Assembly: GCA_033675265.1 (NCBI GenBank)
Contig: JAUJYZ010000592.1
Location: forward strand, 1-64,000
Length of the DNA: 64,000 nucleotides
From: Actinostola sp. cb2023
Lineage: Eukaryota > Cnidaria > Anthozoa > Actiniaria > Actinostolidae
Direction: 5' to 3'
Positions 45,443-60,317 of the stretch are shown piece after piece (position 1 is the first letter of the stretch; every line of letters begins with the position of its first letter). The notes beneath the pieces were generated by a model that did no database searches, had not been told where the DNA came from, and saw nothing but the letters and a program-made list of their open reading frames with translations. Position numbers and translations under genes: made by a program.

Positions 45443-45775
45443 GGTGCAGTAATACGGGCAACAAAAATCGTGCAACTTGTCGTCGCGCAACATTGTTGCG
45501 TTGCAAGTTGCAGAGCAATGTTTCTCGTAGTACCACCGTTCGCGCAACTTGTCGCGCAACACATTTTCGTGTTGCAGGTTGCAAAACTTTGTTGCGCAAA
45601 GTAGAAGCTCTTTCTATTTCATGCAACAAAGTTTTGCAACCTACAACACCGAAAATTTAATTTGTTGCGCGAACGATGGTAATACGAGAAACATTGCTCT
45701 GCAACTTGTAACGCAACAATCTGAACAATGTTGCGCGACAAGTTGCACGATTTTGTTGCTTTTATTACCGCCCAC
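45443..45775. mobile_element. Fold-back MITE with GTTGCGCGACAAGTTGC blocks (right copy)
   Basis: Mirror of 15325-15667, about 10 bp shorter because of small indels near 45565 and 45706. Confidence 0.7.
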
Positions 45776-45932
45776 TTTCTTAGTACTTTGTCCAGCCATA
45801 TTGATTTTTTTCCACATATGTGAATATAAACTACAGTAAGTGGTGGAGGTTATTTATTTACAGCTAAGCTGAATTATTTCTTTCTGGGTTTGTATGACTG
45901 ATGCTAATCTCACTGACATTTATATTTTACAG

Positions 45933-45981
45933 TGACGAAGGTGTTGCCGCCGTCGACGCCACCGCCGCCGCCTCTTGGACG
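45933..45981 (+). CDS. Possible proline-rich linker exon (right copy)
   Basis: 49 bp between TTTTACAG and GTAGGA encoding KVLPPSTPPPPPLG in phase 1. Mirror of 15110-15158, with the same phase uncertainty. Confidence 0.25.
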
Positions 45982-46034
45982 GTAGGAGATGCATGGTGGC
46001 CGTTATCGATACAAACATGCTACTGTAACCGTTC

Positions 46035-47401
46035 GCCTATTTATAGTATATAACGTATGAACTAGTCGTTTCTGGTAGAAAGTGAAGTGCTGCGAGTTGT
46101 GCACTGCCGTACATGGTAACACATAAAAGTGAAATGTAGCTTTCAATGCATACATGTGGCTGTCCCTTGTCAGCAAGGTGCATTAGTGGTAAAATAAAAT
46201 AATAAAAATGCGGTATAGAGTGCAATTTAGAAAAGCTTGAAAACTAAATAACTAATTAGTACTAAATAGCACTAATGAAACAATAGAAAACAATAGAAAT
46301 AGCACTATTTAGTACTATTTAAAATTAGTACTATTTCACACTTTTCTAAATTGCACTCTAATAATAATCTAATAACTTTATTACTGTGTCATGTGTTCTA
46401 GCTTACAAGAAAACTATTTCCCTCCCATATATCTACTGATTCTCATTCCTACCCTTGTCCCATTGTTCCCATCCCACATCTCCATTGATTGTCATTCCCA
46501 TCCGTCACATTGTTCCATTCCATGTCTCTATTAATTATCATTCCCACCCAAGTTTGGTGTTGCTTAATACAAATGCTAACACTATAATAATCTGGTCATA
46601 GACAGACAGCTATAGACATGTACCAGCACTAAAAGCATGCAATACTTTGCACTATTTATGTTGCACGCTTGTAATAGTTTGTACTCTACTGACATGCAGT
46701 AATTAATACAAATATGGATTCAATGAAATAGAGAATTGTGTTTGATGTATATTATATACAATGTTACTGGCCAGATATCAGGAAAGATGTCGAAGCCTCA
46801 TAGCACACTTGTAGAAGATAAAAGTACATCAGGATGGATCGTATAATTTGATTCAGTAGTTGCCTCAATGGCAATGGCATGGGCCGGATTGGTTTGACGA
46901 AGACCAACGAGCTCGATCAGGTAGATAGGTCAGCGACAGCATCTGGGATACTAACTGCCTTTCAAAAGCATTCAAGTACATGCTGTCTCCTTCGGTCAAC
47001 TTCGGTCAACTCTGATCGACTGTAGAAGAAAACTCGTAAAAGAACATTGTCCTCCCCTTGAAATGTCACTAAATTGTTCATGACCCCGATGAATGCTTCC
47101 AGCAATGAATAAAGTTGCATTTGACATCATGGATTTGTAGAAAACGAACACTTTCCTGGCTTGAATCAGCGAAAAATAAACGATACTCAATATTAAAATC
47201 GATTGAACGTGTTGTGAGTGTGTGCTGATCAAAAGTACCGGGGCTCACAAAATCATCTCCACAAACCCGGCCGTGAAATGCAGTCTCGACTCTCGCCGCA
47301 TCCACATAAGTGCCCAGATCCCACACGACCACACATGACACAGGAACTCCGTCAAGATTAGTTTCGCTGCTCGCCTGGCGGCTCGCAGCAATTAATGGTA
47401 G
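46035..47401. repeat. Dispersed repeat R1, copy 2 (right arm)
   Basis: Mirror of 13690-15056, interrupted by the TA-flanked MITE at 46216-46360. Confidence 0.55.
46216..46360. mobile_element. TA-flanked MITE, GAGTGCAATTTAG termini (right copy)
   Basis: Mirror of 14731-14875, same ends and length. Confidence 0.75.
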
Positions 47402-49234
47402 ATAACTTGGTTGCGTGACAGGGCGGGGAATTGAATAATTTAAGTACATTTATTTAAATCATATATATAATTAATTAACCATAAATACTGACCACGGGTA
47501 TTATTAACCCGCTTGCTGTAACGTGCTGTCTGAGCACTCGCTATAAGACTATACATATACAATAAGCGATAGTATAGACATACGTTGGTTGAGGGGTTAT
47601 AATATGAAAGAAAAGCAAATAAATAAACTTACTTTCATATGTCTACAGAATGTCTTGTATCGCTACTCTTTAGTTTGCCATCATAATACACTGTATTGAA
47701 GCTCGAATTCATCGTTCATCGGCACGTGCGAGTCAACACTATGTTTGTGCAATATGAATTAATTACTACGATGTTATTAGATATCATAAGCGGCCTGGTT
47801 ACTAATGCTTACCCCAGGTAAAAATGAGAGGCGGATCCCGCCAATCCCAGCCGGGATCCCACCTTGGATTGCCCTATCCCGGCTGGGATGACATCAAGAT
47901 CCCAACTGGGAGTTGGGACAGTAGTCAATATTGCAGGGATATCTCGATCTCAAACGTGATTGGACGAAAACAAACAAAGCACATTCAAATATTCGACCGT
48001 GGGGGAGTGCCCATCGGAAAAAAAAAAAATCGACAAATGTTAGAATTTTCGTTCTGAATCACGTTTGAGATCGAGTTTTTGTTTGGGTTTCCTGTGGAGT
48101 AACGGCTTCCATGGCGTCCAGGATATGAGTGGGTCGTACGTTTTATGGCGAAATATATGAACGTAATAGCCTGCGTAGCGGCCCTAAGGGGAAGGGGCAG
48201 GGGCAGGAAATTATGAACGTAACGGCTTATTTCAGGATCGACTTTCTCACATGAATTCACATCGAAGGACTCCACGACTATCCTTCCTTCGTCTAGTGAT
48301 GTCAGAATTCGATTATCGTTTTGAGAAAAAATCGACCTGAAGTAGAGTGTAGCTGGAAATCGTGGTCCGTGCCTCCTACCTCGGCGTACTTCTGTTTAGT
48401 AGGGGAAGGGGAGGAGGTACCTAAAATCGTTCAAAAACGCTCAAAATCGCAAGAAATCAAGACAAGACGGTAAATACAATTGTTATCTAACATTTCAAGC
48501 TTTATTGACAATATTTTGCTAAATATATTCTTCACATACATTCTCTTCACAAGCCTGGGTTACCTGTGGTAAGACTAGTACTTTTTGGCATCTTTCTGGA
48601 TTGCCAACTCGTTTATTACAAGCTTTGCGAGAGATCGTACACAAGATGAGGCAGAGCCAAGACGACCAGAAAGACTTTCCTTAGTAGGTGTGGTTGTCAG
48701 AAGGAACTTCCTTACTCGTCCACGTTTGTATCTTCAAGCACGACCTGAACTACAACCTCAGTCTTGGTTCGCAACTGAAGTACAAGATATCTAGAGAGTG
48801 CGCGCGGTAAGATGTATATTTTATACCACCAAAACTCATTTTGGTCGAAAAGCTGATACATGGTATTCCCCTCTCTCTCCTCCCACCCTCTCTCAGAGGA
48901 GATAGGTGCATGCTGCATATGGACGAGACGGCCACCATCGCCTCTGTTTTGTTGCTGTTGTTGCTCATTCTTTAGATTCGCGAGTCTACGATATAACGTC
49001 TTGATGTCTTTCTGGTATTCTATAAATAATAAACACATACTGATACACTTCATTGGAAATATCAGAAGTACCATTAAAATTAATATTTATTTTCATTTAG
49101 TGGATTGGTATTTTCCGAAATGGGCGGTGTAAAACGCATGCGCAGTTTTAATTTTAGACAGCGAGCGAGTCCCAGTACTTCTCTTACGATATTGGCCGGG
49201 TAGTTGGTAACGAGTCAATACTCCCCAAGGCGAC

Positions 49235-49632
49235 CACAGGGAGCCCAAGCTCATTATCTGTGAAGACCGTTGCTTAATTTGCATATTTACAGTAAATGTA
49301 TGTGGCTAAAACATCCCTCCGTATTTCAAGATTTTTCGTAAATAATTTTTTTTTTCCCCACTAATGTGTTGTTCTTACTACTTTCGATGCTGTGACGGCG
49401 TTTCAGGACAATTAGAGCTTACAGGGGTATTTTCGTGAAAAACGCTCTAATTGTCCTGAAACGCCGTCACAGCATCGAAAGTAGTAAGAACAACACATTA
49501 GTGGGGAAAAAAAAAAAAATTATTTACGAAAAATCTTGAAATACGGAGGGATGTTTTAAAGCCACATACATTTACTGTAAATATGCAAATTAAGCAACGG
49601 TCTTCACAGATAATGAGCTTGGGCTCCCTGTG
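49235..49632. mobile_element. Hairpin MITE, CACAGGGAGCCCAAG termini (right copy)
   Basis: Mirror of 11467-11861, flanked by AGGCGAC on both sides. Three bases longer, in homopolymers. Confidence 0.85.
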
Positions 49633-49835
49633 AGGCGACCAGCAGAAGTCTCGCTCGCATTTTATTTTCTGCATGTTTTGTGAAATTCTCAATGCGCATG
49701 TCTGATTCGTGTTTTATGTCAAACCCACACGCCCTAGCAACCCTTTGTGCTTTATTACGATTTAGTTTTGTTTTAAGATTAAAATATCAATCCCACACGC
49801 CCTAGCAACCCTTTGTGCTTTATTACGATTTAGTT

Positions 49836-50065
49836 TTAGATTACAATATTCCATCCCACACGCCCTAGCAACCCGGTTATAGTTCTTACAAAGTTCTCTG
49901 CATCATTTGGTTCATTGATATTTGCAACGCGTTTGCCAAATCCTGGTAGCTTGGTTTTGTGTTTTCTAGAAATAATGTCTGAAGATGTGCAGTTCTTGTT
50001 GGTCGAGATGATGACACTTTCAGTTGCACTTGGTAGGTTTATTGAATTATCATTCCTCCAATAGG
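49836..50065 (-). CDS. Cytoplasmic-tail terminal exon of the LGR-like receptor (right copy)
   Basis: Mirror of 11034-11263, with the same in-frame phase-1 join, stop and downstream AATAAA (minus strand). Confidence 0.6.
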
Positions 50066-50569
50066 CTACATAATAGATAAAACCATGATAAAACACATGT
50101 ATTGATACGCGCACTGATTGGTCGAATACTACAATGACGTCATAAATACGACCATATTTATAAACGTTTAAAAAGACGATATGCTTAGCAAAATTTAATG
50201 GGTTTCTATATCATTTCTATATCTATATCATCATCATTTTCAGTATAAATTGTATTTAAAATATATCATTGATTTTGAATTTAATAAAGTTTTAGTAAAA
50301 AAAAAAAAATCAGTATAAATAAATAAATAAATAATTAAATTTTGTCCCTTAAAATCGCACAAATGAGACCTTGTGAAATATTACTTAAATCAGTACAATT
50401 AAGGTCGACTTTGCCGAGCATCTGTGCTCTTATCGATGCGCAAAGGTGGTTATCGACTTAACTGTTACACTACAAGCTCTGTTTCCCGCCATCTATGCAA
50501 GCACTGACACACGGCAAAGTGCATGGAAGATATCCTGGTCATATAAACGACCTCTCGTTGTATACTTAC

Positions 50570-51597
50570 ATGATGGACGGAGTGTAAAAGTCGTGACAAT
50601 CTTGTTGTTCATGAACTTATTGAAATACAACGTGGTTGAGAAGGTGTACAGGACAGGGTTGATCGAGGAGTTGACAGGAATCACAAACACGGCCAACCAC
50701 GCATACACAATCTGCTCAGGATCGTGAAACGAGCCAAGCAACGAAAGAATCCCAATGACAATCACTGGCATCCAACAACAGAAATCTGTAACGATGATGA
50801 AAGCCATCCGCTTGGCCAACTGCGACTCCTTGTTCACAGACGTTGAACGAATGGCGCGCGACGATCGCGTCACGGTTACAAATATGATGATATACGCAGA
50901 CAAAATAAAAACGAACGACACCAAGTTAAGCACGATAAAGATAGCAACTGAGTATTCCCAGCCGGCAAGTTTGTCTTTCGTGAGCTGAAGAGGAAGGCAT
51001 AATGCAGAGCGACCGTAGTACCCAACACGACGAGTCTCGTCGTAAAAGTACCGTAAGTTTACCATTGGTAAGACCGACATTACAATACATACGCTCCATA
51101 TTGCACAAATAACGATACACGCACCTTTGTAAGTTAGTCTTCTGCCGCGAAATGGAAAAACAATGTTGTTGAGCCTGTCAGCGGTTATTAGCGTGAGTAG
51201 AAGAACGGAAACTTCGCTTGAGAGTAACGACAGCGCCCCAGCAATCCGACAAAGACTTCCATTTCTCCAGCTAAAATCGTGTTTAAAATACTCGCCCTGG
51301 AACTCAACGTCTTTAATAGCAATAAAAAGCATGTAAACACCCATGATAAAGTCGGCAGTTGCGAGATTGGTGAGTAAAAACGAATGAACCTTGTTGTCTT
51401 TTTTGGCTCTTGTGCGCATGACGATGACAAAGAAGTTACCAATTAAAGCGGAAAGACCAAGAATCCATATAAAAACCTGAAGTGTTTTATTCTTCATCAA
51501 GTCAGAACAGCTTGAGAACAAGTCTTTTGGGGAGACGCACCTTACATCCGGGATAGCCTTGTTGGCATGGCAACACAGGAAGAAGTCATCTACTCTC
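50570..51597 (-). CDS. Hinge and seven-transmembrane exon of LGR-like GPCR (right copy)
   Basis: Encodes the same protein as 9502-10529 with no amino-acid difference seen: the cysteine hinge, GNFFVI, NLATADFIMGVY, TADRL, TDFCCWMPV and NPVLY motifs are all present. This copy is the one whose upstream exons (LRR, LRRNT, CUB, MAM) can be followed inside the window. Confidence 0.9.
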
Positions 51598-51808
51598 CTT
51601 GGATAGAAAAGAAAAACATTTCAAAGACATTAGTGGATTGCTGGATTGCACGTGACGTCATGGCGGCCATGTTGGATCCCGATAACAAAGCATTTCCTCA
51701 TTAGATTCTCTTGTTTGTACCACCAACATGGCCGCTGCGCCTTTGTACTTTAAATCTTTAGGGATTGATTGCAAACCAGTAATTGTGTTCTATTTTAAAA
51801 TTAATGTG

Positions 51809-52047
51809 TGCTGAATTAGTCAACCAAAACGTTGCTTACTTACAGTTCTTTGAGTGTTGTTAGTGTTGGAAATATTAGTCAACCAAAACGTTGCTTACTT
51901 ACAGTTCTTTGAGTGTTGTTAGTGTTGGAAATATTAGTCAACCAAAACGTTGCTTACTTACAGTTCTTTGAGTGTTGTTAGTGTTGGAAATATTAGTCAA
52001 CCAAAACGTTGCTTACTTACAGTTCTTTGAGTGTTGTTAGTGTTTGA
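51809..52047 (-). repeat. 59-bp tandem repeat duplicating the exon-8 donor (right copy)
   Basis: Mirror of 9052-9290 with the same four copies. Confidence 0.9.
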
Positions 52048-55000
52048 AATATTCCAGGAGCGAACTGCAGATGCTCCGCGTTGTTTTGTAGAAACCTGAA
52101 CAATAAATTGAAGGTAATTAACGTACGCACGAGAACCAAGATCCCAGCATATCCTTGATTACTCGATATATAGGTTTAGCCTAGTTCTCTAATATATGTA
52201 AAAGGCAAAATGTAAGAACAATGAAAATGTCATGTAAATTTGTAAACTATGTAAATGAGTAATATGTTTGTAATAAATGTTGTCATAATGGTTACTTTTA
52301 TTTATTTATTTTTTCTTTTCTTGCAATTGGTGAAATAAAAATCTGAATTTAATTAATAAAAAAAATAAAAAAATAAAAATAATAATAATAATAATGGTTA
52401 CTTGATAAGATATATAGCCCAACTAATACTTCTGAGCCCATTTGTTAAAAATAATATATTATGGTCGCGGCCTTTTGATGGGCTTCCTGTGGTCGAGCGC
52501 GCATGGTGAGTATGTGATATTGGGCTCCCTGTGGATTTCATACCACGTTCAGAATTAATAGTTGGGCTGCCTGTGGTATAAGCAAAGTATTTTGCAGGCA
52601 AATACGTATCAACAGATGTGTTATACTAGGAAACCAAGATAACATGGTATTCACTCACAGTTTTTCTATAGAATCGAGGCCTTTGAAGGTATTCATAGTG
52701 AACTTCTTGATCCTGTTGTCATTCAGGTATCTGTAGAGGTGAACATAGTTAACGCGTACAAGTAAATGCGGTTTATATTGTTGGGTTCCCTGTGTTAGAT
52801 GAGAGATTGGGTACAACAGAGGGAATATTGGGATGGGCTACTCTGAAGCACAGGTAGCCTCAAATGGGAGCCACCCTCCCCCCCTTACCCCCTACCCCTC
52901 CTTTTTCCCTCCCACGTCCAATCGCCTAAGTAGGTTAAACACACGAGTAAAGTTAACTTACAATATCTTGAGATTTCTTTGGTTGATAAATAGTTCATCA
53001 GATATGACCTCGATATCATTAGAGTTAAGATACCTATAGAAATCCATGAGTTAAAATCATTTATTAGCATTGTACGTACATTATATCTCATTTGAGCAAT
53101 AAACGTTGATTGACTTACAGGGCAGTCAGGTTTACATTATTCACAAACGTTCTTCCGTCTAAGAAGGAAATCTTGTTGGACCGGAGACTCCTGTCAAAAG
53201 AATAAAATAAATAAATAATAAAAATTAAACAAAATTATTTAAAAATAAAAAATAAAAATAAAATAAAAAATAAAAATATCAGTTTAAATTAAATAACTAA
53301 AAAAGATAATCTGACAACAGCTGACCCACCACGCTGCATGATGGTGGTGGGTGGAGTCATACTCACAATGTTGTCAACGATCTTAACGATGCAAATAACA
53401 TTGGTTCGATTATGTTGAGAAGGTTATCACTGAGATCTCTGCAAACACAAACGACAACGCAGTTTATATTATCGAGGTGACACGCAGCTGCTCAGAAGAT
53501 CTATGCCAATTGGGTCAATACTATTAGAGTAAAACAATATAAAACTAACAATAGAACGAGTAGACAATAGTAGATAATAAATTCTATTGTGCTTGTGTTG
53601 TGGTGGGCAGGCCTACAGCTCTTAGAAGATCTATGCCAATTGGGTCAATACTATTAGAGTAAAACAATAGAAACAACACAATAGAACGAGTAGACAATAG
53701 TAGATAATGAAATCTATTGTGCTTGTGTTGTGGTGGGCAGGCCTACAGCTCTTAGAAGATCTATGCCAATTGGGTCAATACTATTAGAGTAAAACAATAG
53801 AAACAAAACAATAGAACGAGTAGACAATAGTAGATAATAAATTCTATTGTGCTTGTGTTGTGGTGGGCAGGCCTGCAGCTCTTAGAAGATCTATGCCAAT
53901 TGGGTCAATACTATTAGAGTAAAACAATAGAAACAAAACAATAGAACGAGTAGACAATAGTAGATAATGAATTCTATTGTTTGTATGATCCAATCACAAC
54001 AGCTTTTCTGAGCAGCTGCGTGTCACCTCTATATTATATCATTTTCCTTTTAATTTTTACTCGGGCTTCCTGTGGAAATCTCATCCAAAGTCAGGTTCAG
54101 GATCTATTCCACAGTAAACTGCAAAACAGTTTGGTTTATTCGTGAAACTCGAAAATATTTGAAGTTCGAACCGGAAGTTCAAACTGACCGAAAAAGATAG
54201 ACGCGAGAAGAATGAGGCGAGACTGGAAGAGACATCAGTCTCGACATCAGTCTCCCTCGGTCTGTTTCAGCTTGGAATCAGTTCGGTGGAGTTAAGACAA
54301 GTAGGGAGTGTTTTGAATTCAAATTCCTTATCCCTTTTCTGCCCATCCCGCTGTTATGCTGTCATGCAGGAATAAACTCTATTATACTTACAGAGCTGTC
54401 ATTTCACGTGTTTGTGAAAATGCTAGAGATGGTAGGGATCTTAGAAAATTGGAATTTAATCTCCTGGAAGATAAAATGTGATTATTTGGTTGAAAAAACA
54501 CACGATAATTTGTGACACTATTAATTGTTTCTCACACGAATGAATGAATGAATGAATGAATGAATGAATGAATGAATGAATGAATGAATGAATGAATGAA
54601 TGAATGAATGAATGAATGAATGAATGAATGAATGAATGAATGAATGAATGAATGAATGAATGAATGAATGAATGAATGAATGAATGAATGAATGAATGAA
54701 TGAATGAATGAATGAATGAATGAATGAATGAATGAATGAATGAATAATAATAATAATAATAATATTTTTTTTTTATTCGATTGCGGTCAAATGTTTATCT
54801 CACTTCGGGTAGTCTCCCTCGCAGCCGTTCTTAGTTTCGGTCCGCTGCGAGGGAGACTACACTTCGGGTTGTACCTGCTACTCTGCGACTATGCTCTACT
54901 GGTTTGTACCGACTGAAATTGGCTCTCGTGAAATGGACCAAGCATGATAATAATGAGAATGAATGGATGGATCAATAAATGAGAATGAATGGATGGATCA

Positions 55001-56757
55001 ATAAATGAGAATGAATGGATGGATCAATAAATGAGAATGAATGGATGGATCAAAAAATGAGAATTAATGGATGGATCAAAAAATGAGAATGAATGAATGG
55101 ATCAATGAATGAGAATGAATGAATGGATCAATAAATGAGAATGGATCAATGGATCAATGAATGAGAATGGATCAATGGATCAATGAATGAGAATTAATGG
55201 ATGGATCAATAAATGAGAACGAATGAATGGATCAATGAATGAGAATGAATGAATGGATCAATAAATGAGAATGAATGGATGGATCAATAAATGAGAACGA
55301 ATGAATGGATCAATGAATGAGAATGGATCAATGGATCAATAAATGAGAATGAATGGATGGATCAATAAATGAGAATGGATCAATGGATCAATGAATGAGA
55401 ATGGATCAATGGATCAATGAATGAGAATTAATGGGTGGATCAATAAATGAGAATGAATGGATGGACGAATGAATGAAGGAGAATGAATGGATGGATGAAG
55501 GAATGTGAATGAATGAATGAATACATAAATGAATAACCGAATGAATGAAATGAACACTGAAATCTGAAACGTATGATAATACTTACAATACTTTTAAGTT
55601 CTTTAAACTTAATAAAGATTCCCGTTGGACATCGATCAGAATATTGTGCGAAAGATCCCTAAAGAAGAAGCATCAATAAATGTTATTTATTATTATTATT
55701 ATTATTATTAATAAGAGGAGCGAGTAACTGTTTCTAAGCTGCCGGCGGCGATGAATGTAAAAACGATATGCAGTGATGACGATACTAATGATGATGTGAT
55801 GATAATCAAGCCAATAAAAATAATGTGTGATAATTATTATTCCTGTGTTAAAATTACTATTTGCTGCGAGCAGCGAAACTAATCTCGGGTGGGCTTCCTG
55901 TGGCGTCTTTGATGCTGGCTGAATGGGCGTGTAACACCTGTCACGTGACTTTTTAAATTTTCACCGCAGGCAAACGAAAATATCATAACTGGAAAGAGCA
56001 TGCTAAAGTTAGTAAAAGTGGAAAGTTTGAAGGGAAATACGTAAATAGGGCAATAGTTACAGGCATTCAAACTTTGCCTTTTTTGTATGGAAATGTATGT
56101 TACAAATCCTTGTCAAAGTGGGAAACTTTGAAAGCCGTTAACGTTTTCCTTGTTTGCTTGATTCTTTTCAAATTTTCAAATTTTACTAATTTTAGTATGC
56201 TCTTTCAAGTTATGGTATTTTCGTTTGTCTTCGGTGAAAATTTAAAAAGTCACGTGGCAAGTGTTACAAGCCCATTCGAGATTTTTGTTAGTCATTCATT
56301 CCCGATGATTTTTCGGAGCCCGCGTATACTATGACCAGCGGTGCACGCCATGGGTTCTGCAATCGCACACGTTGGATGAAATTCGTCGAATTTGGGAAGT
56401 CAGTAAATCATGTCAAACTCAATGTTATTACTGGAAGCATTCATCAAGGTGGTTTTCAGCTCTGCTAGTGCTCAGTCATATCAAGTTCGTCAATGGACGA
56501 GTCGAACAGTCGACCAAATATTAACCGAAGGAGACAGAATGTCAGCTGAATGCTCTTGAAAACACCAACTCATCCCAGATAATGTACAATGAATGTTCAT
56601 AGTTACAAATAATTCAACTCGCAGCACTTCACTTTCTATTAGAAACGACTAGTTATATAGGTATTTGTTATTGACTTACAGATAGCGTAGGTTTTTTGCA
56701 ACATTATCTGGGAAGTCACTGTTTAGAAGACGTGATATTCTATTGTTTGCCAGACGT
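52021..56757 (-). CDS. LRR exons 1-8 of the LGR-like receptor (right copy)
   Basis: Minus-strand exons in transcript order: 56680-56757, 55587-55658, 54392-54463, 53367-53438, 53119-53190, 52962-53033, 52659-52730 and 52021-52095. Lengths (78, 72 x6, 75), splice signals and phase 2 match the left copy. Together with the LRRNT exon they encode about eight 24-residue repeats of an extracellular horseshoe, the ligand-binding part of an LGR. Confidence 0.8.
52409..52575. mobile_element. Short CACAGG-family element with ordered modules (right copy)
   Basis: Mirror of 8524-8690. Confidence 0.55.
53474..54029. mobile_element. TIR element with 130-bp tandem array (right copy)
   Basis: Mirror of 7069-7624; the four 130-bp units occupy about 53498-53976. 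Confidence 0.7.
54539..54771. repeat. (AATG)n followed by (AAT)n (right copy)
   Basis: Mirror of 6338-6565; the AATG array is the same length as the left one. Confidence 0.95.
54950..55557. repeat. 24-26-bp minisatellite (right copy)
   Basis: Mirror of 5545-6152. Confidence 0.85.
55857..56660. repeat. Dispersed repeat R1, copy 1 (right arm)
   Basis: Mirror of 4443-5245, including the internal fold-back. Confidence 0.6.
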
Positions 56758-56796
56758 CTGAGAAAGATTAATAATCATGAATGAATAACTAAAGGG

Positions 56797-59700
56797 AAGA
56801 ATGAATGGATAAATGAATGAATAATCATAGTCGTTAAATGAATGGATAAATGAATGAATAATTATAGTCGTTAAATGAATGGATAAATGAATGAATAATC
56901 ATAGTCGTTAAATGAATGGATAAATGAATGAATAATCATAGTCGTTAAATGAATGGATAAATGAATGAATAATCATAGTCGTTAAATGAATGAATAAATG
57001 AATGAATAATCATAGTCGTTAAATGAATGGATAAATGAATGAATAATCATAGTCGTTAAATGAATGGATAAATGAATGAATAATCATAGTCGTTAAATGA
57101 ATGGATAAATGAATGAATAATCATAGTCGTTAAATGAATGGATAAATGAATGAATAATCATAGTCGTTAAATGAATGGATAAATGAATGAATAATCATAG
57201 TCGTTAAATGAATGGATAAATGAATGAATAATCATAGTCGTTAAATGAATGAATAAATGAATGAATAATCATAGTCGTTAAATGAATGGATAAATGAATG
57301 AATAATCATAGTCGTTAAATGAATGGATAAATGAATGAATAATCATAGTCGTTAAATGAATGAATAAATGAATGAATAATCATAGTCGTTAAATGAATGA
57401 ATAAATGAATGAATAATCATAGTCGTTAAATGAATGGATAAATGAATGAATAATCATAGTCGTTAAATGAATGGATAAATGAATGAATAATCATAGTCGT
57501 TAAATGAATGAATAAATGAATGAATAATCATAGTCGTTAAATGAATGGATAAATGAATGAATAATCATAGTCGTTAAATGAATGAATAAATGAATGAATA
57601 ATCATAGTCGTTAAATGAATGGATAAATGAATGAATAATCATAGTCGTTAAATGAATGGATAAATGAATGAATAATTATAGTCGTTAAATGAATGGATAA
57701 ATGAATGAATAATCATAGTCGTTAAATGAATGAATAAATGAATGAATAATCATAGTCGTTAAATGAATGGATAAATGAATGAATAATCATAGTCGTTAAA
57801 TGAATGAATAAATGAATGAATAATCATAGTCGTTAAATGAATGGATAAATGAATGAATAATTATAGTCGTTAAATGCATGGATAAATGAATGAATAATCA
57901 TAGTCGTTAAATGAATGGATAAATGAATGAATAACCATAGTCGTTAAATGAATGGATAAATGAATGAATAATCATAGTCGTTAAATGAATGGATAAATGA
58001 ATGAATAATCATAGTCGTTAAATGAATGGATAAATGAATGAATAATCATAGTCGTTAAATGAATGGATAAATGAATGAATAATTATAGTCGTTAAATGAA
58101 TGGATAAATGAATGAATAATTATAGTCGTTAAATGAATGGATAAATGAATGAATAATTATAGTCGTTAAATGAATGGATAAATGAATGAATAATTATAGT
58201 CGTTAAATGAATGGATAAATGAATGAATAATCATAGTCGTTAAATGAATGGATAAATGAATGAATAATTATAGTCGTTAAATGAATGGATAAATGAATGA
58301 ATAATTATAGTCGTTAAATGAATGAATAAATGAATGAATAATCATAGTCGTTAAATGAATGGATAAATGAATGAATAATTATAGTCGTTAAATGAATGGA
58401 TAAATGAATGAATAATTATAGTCGTTAAATGAATGGATAAATGAATGAATAATTATAGTCGTTAAATGAATGGATAAATGAATGAATAATTATAGTCGTT
58501 AAATGAATGAATAAATGAATGAATAACCATAGTCGTTAAATGAATGGATAAATGAATGAATAATTATAGTCGTTAAATGAATGAATAAATGAATGAATAA
58601 TTATAGTCGTTAAATGAATGGATAAATGAATGAATAACCATAGTCGTTAAATGAATGGATAAATGAATGAATAATCATAGTCGTTAAATGAATGAATAAA
58701 TGAATGAATAATTATAGTCGTTAAATGAATGGATAAATGAATGAATAATCATAGTCGTTAAATGAATGAATAAATGAATGAATAATCATAGTCGTTAAAT
58801 GAATGGATAAATGAATAAATAATCATAGTCGTTAAATGAATGGATAAATGAATGAATAATTATAGTCGTTAAATGAATGGATAAATGAATGAATAATCAT
58901 AGTCGTTAAATGAATGGATAAATGAATGAATAATCATAGTCGTTAAATGAATGGATAAATGAATGAATAATTATAGTCGTTAAATGAATGAATAAATGAA
59001 TGAATAATTATAGTCGTTAAATGAATGGATAAATGAATGAATAATTATAGTCGTTAAATGAATGAATAAATGAATGAATAATCATAGTCGTTAAATGAAT
59101 GGATAAATGAATGAATAATCATAGTCGTTAAATGAATGGATAAATGAATGAATAATTATAGTCGTTAAATGAATGGATAAATGAATGAATAATTATAGTC
59201 GTTAAATGAATGAATAAATGAATGAATAATCATAGTCGTTAAATGAATGGATAAATGAATGAATAATCATAGTCGTTAAATGAATGGATAAATGAATGAA
59301 TAATTATAGTCGTTAAATGAATGGATAAATGAATGAATAATCATAGTCGTTAAATGAATGGATAAATGAATGAATAATCATAGTCGTTAAATGAATGGAT
59401 AAATGAATAAATAATCATAGTCGTTAAATGAATGGATAAATGAATGAATAATTATAGTCGTTAAATGAATGGATAAATGAATGAATAATCATAGTCGTTA
59501 AATGATTGGATAAATGAATGAATAATTATAGTCGTTAAATGAATGAATAAATGAATGAATAATTATAGTCGTTAAATGAATGAATAAATGAATGAATAAT
59601 CATAGTCGTTAAATGAATGGATAAATGAATGAATAATTATAGTCGTTAAATGAATGAATAAATGAATGAATAATCATAGTCGTTAAATGAATGGATAAAT

Positions 59701-59962
59701 GAATGAATAATCATAGTCGTTAAATGAATGGATAAATGAATGAATAATCATAGTCGTTAAATGAATGAATAAATGAATGAATAATCATAGTCGTTAAATG
59801 AATGGATAAATGAATGGATAATCATAGTCGTTAAATGAATGGATAAATGAATGAATAATCATAGTCGTTAAATGAATGAATAAATGAATGAATAATCATA
59901 GTCGTTAAATGAATGGATAAATGAATGGATAAATGAATGGATAAATGAATGGATAAATGAAG
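56797..59962. repeat. 37-bp minisatellite, about 84 copies (right copy)
   Basis: Mirror of 1142-4306. The rare CTATGG units and the single CATGCA unit fall at matching mirrored positions; one unit near 59505 has a private substitution (AATGATTGG). Confidence 0.95.
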
Positions 59963-60131
59963 GGACGAATGAACTAATGAAAAAGCTAGTGAATAATGCA
60001 TGAATAAGGGATGAAATAAGAAAGAAAAGAAGGAAAGAATAAATGAATATATGGATATATGAATGAACGAACGAACGAACAAATGAGTGAATTAAATAGT
60101 AATATAAATAAACGAACGAAGAACGAATGAA

Positions 60132-60282
60132 TAGAGTGCAAACACTAAAACCATGAAACAGTGTTAACTTTAATTAGTACTAAACAGTGCAATGTCTTTT
60201 GTTTTCTATTGTTTCATTGGTGCTATTTAGCACTAACTAGTTTGTACTGTTTCACGTGCACGGTTTTAATGTTTGCACTCTA
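60132..60282. mobile_element. TA-flanked MITE, GAGTGCAAAC termini (right copy)
   Basis: Mirror of 822-972. Confidence 0.75.
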
Positions 60283-60317
60283 AACGAAAGAATGAATGAA
60301 TGATAACAGTAACTTAC